NCBI RefSeq assembly: GCF_964656455.1
Contig: NC_135719.1
Coordinates: 134,105,284 to 134,169,283 of the forward strand
DNA length: 64,000 nt
Reading direction: 5' to 3'
Source of the DNA: Halichoerus grypus
Taxonomy: Eukaryota; Chordata; Mammalia; Carnivora; Phocidae
The notes beneath the pieces were generated by a model. It saw only the letters and a program-made list of their open reading frames with translations, was not told the origin of the DNA and did no database searches. Of this stretch, positions 57,171 to 64,000 are shown in pieces. Position numbers and translations under genes: made by a program. Each line of letters starts with the position of its first letter. Position 1 is the first letter of the stretch.

Positions 57171-59060
57171 CAACTGCTTTACAGTTCAACTTCTGTCTCC
57201 ACCCCCTCCTGCTTCTCTTCACTCCCCCAAACGTGTTGGTCTGCAGAGTTCTTCCCTATATGCTTTCTGCATAAATGTCTGCCTCAGCTTAGGGAGGAAA
57301 ACACGCCAACACTTGAATGGGTGGGTGGTGACAGTATTATGTGTGTTTGTTGGTTGGTGTTTCAGGTTGCATAAACCGGCACTGAATTCTTGCAACCCTG
57401 ACAAGAAGCAATTGTTTTCAATCAAATACTACATAAATTCATGGGCATAGATCATCCTAGCTTGACTCAAAACGGGCTAAGTCAGAATTCTTAGATGGTG
57501 GTATTATTTTCACTTGTATTATATATCATGGCAAAACACAATAAATTTCACATATTGCTATAAACCACTTCCCTCCACCGCCGACTTTACTCTGTATAAA
57601 GATCTGGCCAGTTTAATAATAGTACTTTTTAATTAAAAAAAAAAAAAAGAAAGTTTATGGAAAACTTTTATATGATATAGTAAGCAATTCAATTGATTTT
57701 TTTAACATATAAAAGATTTTAATACTCTAAACAACTGCTGCTGTGTAGATGCTCCCCCCCAGCATATATATTTGACCATTCATTTGGTTGGAGAATTTAG
57801 TTTGTGTTTTTAATTGCACTCATATTTATAATTTGCCTTTCAAAGATACTTTGGTCTATTTAAAATGCTGTTTTCTATGCCAGCTAATGTGGCCTGTGTG
57901 TGACCACAAATCTCCCTAGAGAAGGAACTGACCTCTGCTGTTCTTCTTTCTTTCTCATTTTTTCCCAAAAGCAGGTGTCACATCTGTCTCTACTTGGCCA
58001 CAGTAGACTGTACTAATTATCTTATGAATTATATTCATGTGCATTGCTTCTCTCCTGTGTAGCAGGCCTATTTGTTTATTATGTTACATTAGAACAGGGT
58101 TAAAGAGGGCCACTAATTTTGCATAAACACTGACCTAAATGTTTGGACACTGGAAAGCATGTACTGTTTCTCTGTATTCCCCACTGTGCTTTTCTGTAAC
58201 TGTGGGTCCATGTGTCCTCGTTGATTGATCTGAATAGTCAAGGGAGGTATCTTTGTACACATTGGTAGTGCAGTTTAGGGAGCAAAAGGGGTTAGCTGCA
58301 AGACCACACAAAACATGTAATCACTGAGGATTTAAAGAACAAAAATTTGGCCATATCTTTTCTTCCCATTGCCACCAAAATGTTACTGTCCCATGGCCCA
58401 TCCTTTAACACTTTGCTTTGAGTTGACTAATGGTGAACTGGCTGAAGCAATTACCTTTCATACATATTTAGAATTTGAAAATAATTACTATATTTCCCCT
58501 TCAAATGAACAGATTTGAAGTATAAAAATTCCATTCTTTAGGAAGGCATTGGCCATGGGACGAAGGGCCTAAGACACACAATGGAAAAAAAACAAGCATA
58601 AGTACAATTAGACTTTTGCTGCACCCTAAAGAAAGTAACAACAACACCACAGCGATCTTGATGTACCACTTGTACTAACCAAATCCAGGCAATATTGCAA
58701 TAATAATCGGCCAAAACGTGAAGGTTCAAAGAGCCTGCCTAATTCCATTTGGATTTAATTATAATTTATTGGAGAATCAACTCTTTTCCTGCCCAGATAT
58801 GTTTCAATGCTTGTTGAATTAATCTTTTAAGAAAGGATTAACAGATGTAAACAGAAGTACTCACCAGGGCTAATTTTGAAAGATTAATTGTCATATTCGA
58901 CAAGATTTCTATCAGTTGAAGTTGTGTATCAAATATAACCTCCAAATCTAGTGATAATAAGGTACAAAAGTCATCAATATAATTCACCTTATTTAGCAAA
59001 TTCTTATTTATGATGCACCACATCAAAAAAAAAAAAAAAAAAAAAAAAGACAAAGTTCAT
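57171..59060. other. Unassigned, partly single-copy sequence
   Basis: No gene or transposon recognised. An A run lies at 57636-57648 and another at 59024-59048. The part 57870-58600 has dense non-repetitive wording (for example TTTAACACTTTGCTTTGAG near 58404) that could be conserved noncoding DNA, but this cannot be tested here. Confidence 0.4.
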
Positions 59061-59064
59061 GCAG

Positions 59065-59260
59065 TGTAGTAGAGTGTGGTCTGAGCTGGGCCAGTAATCA
59101 GCTACATAAACAAAGATGAATCATCCAGGCTCTCTAAGCCACTAAAACTTCATTTCAAAATTGGGAAGAATAATAGCTACTCTAAGTTCATGGACTTATT
59201 TTGAGAAATTAGTGTAATAGAGCATTTGAAGTATTGGGCAAAATCTATGGAACTATACTA
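59065..59260 (+). mobile_element. Probable MIR SINE
   Basis: 'GAATCATCCAGGCTCTCTAAG', 'CCACTAAAACTTCATTTCAAA' and 'ATTGGGAAGAATAATAGCTAC' follow the MIR core and 3' half. Confidence 0.5.
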
Positions 59261-60360
59261 ACACAAGTCTCAAATAATTTACTAATATGCTTTTATATAA
59301 AACTATAAACCTAGAGAATTTGATCACCTACAAAAATACGCATTTTGTAAATTTTTACTTTAAGAAATTTCTTACATACATGAATTTTCCTTGCAGTTGT
59401 ACTTCTCCAACCTAAGGATTTCCTTACTTAAGCATCAAGTATCCCTGATGTTCTTGGTGAGTTTGTGGTAAATGAGGTAGTAAGGCTGGGTCTTTAATGA
59501 TAACTAAATAATTGAAATTGATCTTATTGCAGAAATTACATAAACCTGAGTGCTCTAAATATTTTTTTAACATGTTGATGACTTTGAAAGTGTAATATTG
59601 AATATATTTAACCACCAAATAAAATGAATGCATTGTTTTTCCAATAACCAGGTTCACAACAAAATGCAAGCATCTATAGAACAGTATGTACTTTTTTTTG
59701 CAACTTCCTATGAGTCTATAATTATTTCAAAATACAAAGCTTTAAATATAAAGCAAAAACAAAAGCAAGAACTCAAGTATCTAAAAGAGAGTGCCATCTT
59801 GGAGATGAGTATAAACTAGTGAAATTTTAAATTATCAAATATTTTAATGATATATTTATATAATTATTATATTTATATCATTATATAAATAAATGATGTA
59901 TATATCAGGATATTCAGTAACTTGAAAACGTGTAGAAGTGTAGACTTTTGGAACTTCTTTTGATTAGAATCTAAGAATGATACTCAGGTTACCCGATTAT
60001 CAAGGGACACTTCCAAGAATGGGGCATCAAATTAAGCCAATTTGTCCAATGGAATGTAAGCAAACATTTGAAAGTATCATCTTTATTCTCTCTGTAGTGA
60101 TTAATGTGAAAGGTGATTACTATGATCTTCATGAGTAAATATGATATTTGTGGTACTTGAGGATCGAAGAAAGCCCAAGTTTAGTAGTAGTTAGTTTTGG
60201 CATAATTCCTAATGTAAAAGGATGTTCAATGTGACTTTTCCTACTATCTCATTGTTTGGACTGAAAAATAAATACCCAGTACTCACCCATTCCAAAGTAT
60301 GGTGAAAAAAGAGATGAAATGAGGGAAGAGAGGAAACCAACTATGCATCTTCATGTGGTG
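59261..60360. other. Unassigned AT-rich sequence with a small hairpin
   Basis: 59846-59854 (AATGATATA) and 59874-59882 (TATATCATT) are exact inverted arms around a 19-base AT loop. No gene or repeat recognised. Confidence 0.45.
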
Positions 60361-60478
60361 TATATTTCTTCCTCTTGAATTTGGATAGGCACTTTGACTG
60401 CTTTAACTGATAGAATACAACAGAGATTATGCCTTGTAGTTCCAGGCTTCACCCTTAAGAAACTGGCAACTTTTATTA
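60361..60478 (+). repeat. 118-bp dispersed duplicate, copy 1
   Basis: This segment recurs at 61808-61925 in the same orientation with 7 differences by my count (about 94% identity). Flanks beyond the segment do not match. Copy 2 lies within an LTR-like region while copy 1 appears alone. Confidence 0.9.
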
Positions 60479-60895
60479 AAATGGATTTTAAAATGAATTT
60501 AAAAATCCATTCTGCTTTTGTCCTTAGTAACAGAATCCTGATTTTATACTAGTTCTCTATGTGTCCAAACAAAAACCTACCTCTCTCACCTCTCTTGTAG
60601 TAACAGGTGGACGAGTAGTTAAGTGGAAGCTGTTAGGTGAAACTATGCAGGAAGGCTCCTCAAGAGAAGAATAGACAGGCATTTTTGCCCCCTCTTACCA
60701 CCCTCTTCTTGCTTCTCTGCCTGGAACTCGACTATGATAGCTGGAGCAACAACATTTATAAAGTAATTTTAAGGATCAAAACCATGTATTAAAAATGATA
60801 GAACAACAACAAATTGCCTAGATATGGACCCACCATACCTGCCCTTGACTAATTATTTTTTAATTCCTTTTATGTGATTTAGAAATAAATGTCTA

Positions 60896-61072
60896 GGGGT
60901 GCCTGGGTGGCTCAGTGGGTTAAGCATCCAACTCTTGATTTCAGCTTGGGTCATGATCTCAGAGTTCTGAGATCAAGCCCCACATCAGACTCCATGCTGG
61001 GCATGAAGCCTGCTTAAGATTCTCTCTCTTCCTCTCCCTCTGCCCTTCCTGCCCCCACTTGTGCTATCTCTC
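60896..61072 (+). mobile_element. CAN SINE
   Basis: Older subfamily (GGGGTGCCTGGGTGGCTCAG, then GGTTAAGCATCCAACTC). The AATAAA part has been lost and the tail passes straight into a very long GAAA tract. No clear TSD. Confidence 0.9.
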
Positions 61073-61128
<56 letters not shown>

Positions 61129-61237
61129 AAAAGGTAGAAAGAAAGAAAAAAAGAAAGGAAGGAATAAGAAAAGAAAGAAAGAAGAAAGAAAGAGAGAGAA
61201 AGAGAATGAAAGAAAGAAAGAAAGAGGAAAGAAGAAA

Positions 61238-61286
<49 letters not shown>

Positions 61287-61331
61287 AGAAAGGAATGAAG
61301 GAAGGAAGGAAGGAAGGAAGGAAGGAAGGAA

Positions 61332-61393
<62 letters not shown>

Positions 61394-61413
61394 AAAGAAA
61401 GAAAGAAGAAAGA
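61073..61413. repeat. (GAAA)n/(GGAA)n tract, about 340 bp, grown from a SINE tail
   Basis: Purine-only on +, with a block of GAAA, an irregular middle, GAAA again, GGAA (about 61290-61335) and a final GAAA run. The overlapping Lys/Glu/Arg frames here are artefacts. It is likely highly polymorphic and prone to assembly error. Confidence 0.95.
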
Positions 61414-61740
61414 TTCTATCTTGATTAAGCCACTGCTATTTCTGAACTACATCCCCTAGCTAATTTAAGCATTTTACCCATATGTAATGTGTGGTGTCAC
61501 AATCAAAGCTGGTTTAAATGGCAAATCTAGAGGTCTAATCATGGAAAATAGAAACAGGCTAAGGGATAAGACTGAGCTTCAGTGACTGTTCATATAAGAC
61601 ACTGTATCAAGGTGTCTAATCAGTTCTGTGTGGCATAGTAATCTAGGCAACCAAGAAATATGAAGAAGACAGGCTGGGAGTAGCCATGGTTATTGAAATT
61701 GTGACTATGCATAAAAACCTGGTGACAAATAATAGAATCT
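61414..61740. other. Unassigned sequence
   Basis: No gene or repeat recognised. Confidence 0.4.
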
Positions 61741-61807
61741 TGCTCAGGTGTAGTGGATTAAAGAGGGCCACAAATTATTGAAGCACTTCCTTTTAAGAGG
61801 AGGGGTC

Positions 61808-61925
61808 TATATTTCTTCCTCTTGAATTTGGACAAGCACTTTGACTGCTTTAACTGATAGAATACAACAGAAATTATGCCTTGTAGTCCCAGGCCTTACC
61901 CTTAAGAAACTGGCAACTTTTACTA
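61808..61925 (+). repeat. 118-bp dispersed duplicate, copy 2
   Basis: Counterpart of 60361-60478, about 94% identical by eye, in the same orientation about 1.45 kb away. Confidence 0.9.
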
Positions 61926-62250
61926 CCTAACTCTTAGAAGGCTCATTCTCTGAACCAGGAAATCTAACTACTCCACTAAAGTAACCTTGTGGGGATGTCC
62001 AGAATGACATACAGAGGGAGAGGAGCCCACGCCAGGCTTCCAGCCAAGTAGCCATCTCCATCAATGTGCCAGGCAAATGAATGACGCCATCTTGGACCCT
62101 CTAGGCCAGATCAGCTGCAAACTGAATACCAAATCAAAATCTGTGGAAAAGAATTGCCCAGCCAAACCCTGCCCAAATTCCTGACCCACAAAATCATGAA
62201 CTATGATAAAATTGTTGCTTTACGGGATTAAGATTTGGGGCTATTTTAAA

Positions 62251-62253
62251 GAT

Positions 62254-62292
<39 letters not shown>

Positions 62293-62484
62293 TTATTTCT
62301 GAGCGAGAGAAGGAGAAAGAGAGAGAGCAGGAGGGAGGGACAAAGGCACAGGGAGAGAAAAACTCAAGTAGACTCTGCACTGAGCAGAGCCTGATGTGGG
62401 GCTCAATCTCATGACCCTGAGATCAGACCTGAGCTGAAACCAAGAGTCATACATTTAACCCATCTGTGCCACCCAGGTGCCCCA
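62251..62484 (-). mobile_element. CAN SINE, minus strand, nested in LTR
   Basis: On +: GATTTATTTATTTATTTATT expanded to about 45 bp, a GAGA-rich block and a head ending CTGTGCCACCCAGGTGCCCC. A perfect 13-bp TSD, GGGCTATTTTAAA, lies at 62238-62250 and 62485-62497. Confidence 0.94.
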
Positions 62485-62520
62485 GGGCTATTTTAAATGC
62501 CATAAAAGAAAACTGAAGTA

Positions 62521-64000
62521 TAGGGTAAGTAAACCAGCAAGAGCTAAGACTCAAGATAGGACATTAGATCTCACTGAGGGCACAAGAGAACCAATAAAAA
62601 TAATTTGGTAATATAATTCTATTTGGCCCAACCTTGTGGGAAAGAAGCATTTTAATTGTGGGATACATGTATATTATTTTCAGTTAATTAGCCTTGAAGA
62701 CTCTAGATCCTACATCAAATAAAGCATATATAAATAAGTGGGAAAGAAAAATATAAGAATCCAACAAAAGAATCCAAAGTCTGAGGACCTAATGATGAGT
62801 GTCACAGACCTAAAAATGGAAATTCTACAAGGAATGGATGAAGGATTGAGAATGGAAGTTAGTAGTAGATTTAGCTATAGGGATGCAGAAAGGGCTGAGA
62901 TAGGAAAAAAAGAGGCAAGTGTTCAGGTATACGAGGTGGAATGTATCAGCAAATTGAGCTTAAATTGACTTATATTAGTAAGAATTGAATTTTCATGAGA
63001 AAAGGGATGAAGAGAGTTGAGACACCAGGCAGTCAGTGAAGAAATCACGAAGTTATGAAAGTGACCAGCAAAACTAATTGAGTTCCTTTACCTTATGTCC
63101 TCCACCTTACCCACTCCCTGACTATGGCAGATGTAAGAGGACTTTTTGCTTGGTTCAAATATTTTGTAACTATTTGCAAGATGAAGTCTGGGGAAGATAT
63201 GATGCCATTTACCATCAGTAAAGGTGTGCCCAGTGGAACCCTCAAAAAATTGGAAGACTAAACAACAAAGTAAGTACACCAAATGTTTTCTCATGACATC
63301 CTAGGAAAGAATCATTGGCATAGGCTATGGGCAAGGTGATGGACTGACGCTGCAGAGACAGTTCCAAGAATATGAAGTGTACTTCATCTGGGCTCATAGG
63401 TAATCAATGGAGAGGCTCTTGACTGAAAGTTACTTTTAAAAATATATATATTATAAAGATACAGAAATGTTTTACAGAAAATGAAAGCAGGTAAGTAGCT
63501 AAACTTGGAGATGGAAAGCCAGAAGGAGCCCAGATGACACCCACTGTGTCCGGACCTTCTCTCTGTCCACCTATTTCATTCTTCCTTCCCCACTCTGGGT
63601 TACTCAGTTTTCCTTTTCTTGGCAGGTAAGACTGCCATCCCATAGCCCCTGGGCTCCCATCTCCTCTGCTCAACAAATGGGTTGTCTATAAGTCTCAATC
63701 CCAGTTTTCTGGGAGAGAGACTAAGGGAGGACAATTTAAGTTTTATGTTCATACCTATCTACTGTATTCAGAGTGGCCCAATCACATTTGTATACATGGC
63801 AGCTATAGACCCAACTTTACGGGCAGGATGAGCAGTCCTCAGAGAGAAAGAACTCTTATGATTTGGGTATAGTACTTAAAGTAGTGGTCCACAACATTGT
63901 ATATGAGATTCTCTATTGTGCCACCACAAACATTATCATTTAGGAGAATTATACCATCTTATAGGTATGAAGCCTTGCATTGTCAGTTAAAATCCACATG
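62521..64000. other. Unassigned sequence to window end
   Basis: No gene or firm repeat recognised. 62690-63000 has a purine-rich, faintly L2-like texture. Frames at 62738-62968, 63088-63294 and 63404-63676 lack any recognisable protein feature. Confidence 0.4.

Larger units (their letters stand above)
61741..62520 (+). mobile_element. Old MaLR-like LTR split by a CAN SINE
   Basis: Older LTR wording: 'CCTGACCCACAAAATCATGAA' then 'CTATGATAAAATTGTTGC' and 'TTTACGGGATTAAGATTTGG', the form taken by MaLR LTR 3' ends ('CCCACAGAA', 'TAAAATGGTTG', 'CACTAAGTTTTGGGG'). It contains copy 2 of the 118-bp duplicate (61808-61925). The SINE at 62251-62484 interrupts its end. Termini were not located. Confidence 0.5.

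Noticed and set aside
57069..57374. 101-codon + frame beside the LTR polyadenylation signal
   Set aside because: It starts inside the solo LTR and runs into unassigned DNA. It has no retroviral or cellular protein features.
61059..61459. Lys/Glu/Arg-repeat open frames
   Set aside because: They are translations of the GAAA/GGAA tract at a SINE tail, open in several frames at once. The same applies to 54886-55218 and 31832-32029.

Overview
This window is mammalian nuclear DNA from a carnivoran. The diagnostic signal is 19 copies of the tRNA-Lys-derived CAN SINE (head reading roughly GGCGCCTGGGTGGCTCAG, then a CT-rich stretch, AATAAA repeats and an A tail), 11 on + and 8 on -. Carnivore-type L1 3' ends accompany them. 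The young SINEs carry the GTTAAGCGACTGCCTTCGGC core typical, as I remember it, of arctoid caniforms (bear, seal and mustelid side) rather than the dog or cat subfamilies. That placement is inference from memory, not from a search.

I find no protein-coding gene, rRNA, functional tRNA, CRISPR array or bacterial-style operon. The longest open frames lie in L1 ORF2 remnants, SINEs, GAAA simple repeats or older repeats. The window reads as a gene desert or a very large intron.

Layout. 1-5.3 kb: MLT1-type LTR, MIR, CAN SINEs, old L1 and L2 pieces. 5.3-9.8 kb: mostly unassigned sequence with microsatellites and a possible conserved block. 9.8-17.7 kb: dense layers of MaLR LTRs, a long L2 split by a SINE, MIRs and a short L1 with an 18-bp target-site duplication (TSD). 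17.7-22.8 kb: 5 kb with no transposon I recognise. 22.8-32.3 kb: L2, MIR, an L1 inserted inside a MIR, and SINEs. 32.3-33.7 kb: unassigned, with a homeodomain-motif cluster. 33.7-35.1 kb: an old L1 split by an unidentified block. 35.6-45.6 kb: LINE-rich, including a twin-primed (internally inverted) L1 at 40,977-42,461 with a 12-bp TSD. 45.6-49.0 kb: mostly unassigned. 49-57.2 kb: old L1 and L2 pieces, two MER5A-like DNA transposons, SINEs and a solo LTR with a 4-bp TSD. 57.2-64 kb: unassigned sequence, a duplicated 118-bp segment, a SINE whose tail has grown into about 340 bp of GAAA/GGAA, and an LTR split by a SINE.

Nothing here forms a gene system. The informative content is the insertion history: ancient L2, MIR and MaLR elements are interrupted by L1s and then by young SINEs, with TSDs that date the order of events. 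Family names come from recognising consensus-like wording by eye. Edges without a TSD are approximate, and old elements (L2, MIR, HAL1, L1M) are the least certain.
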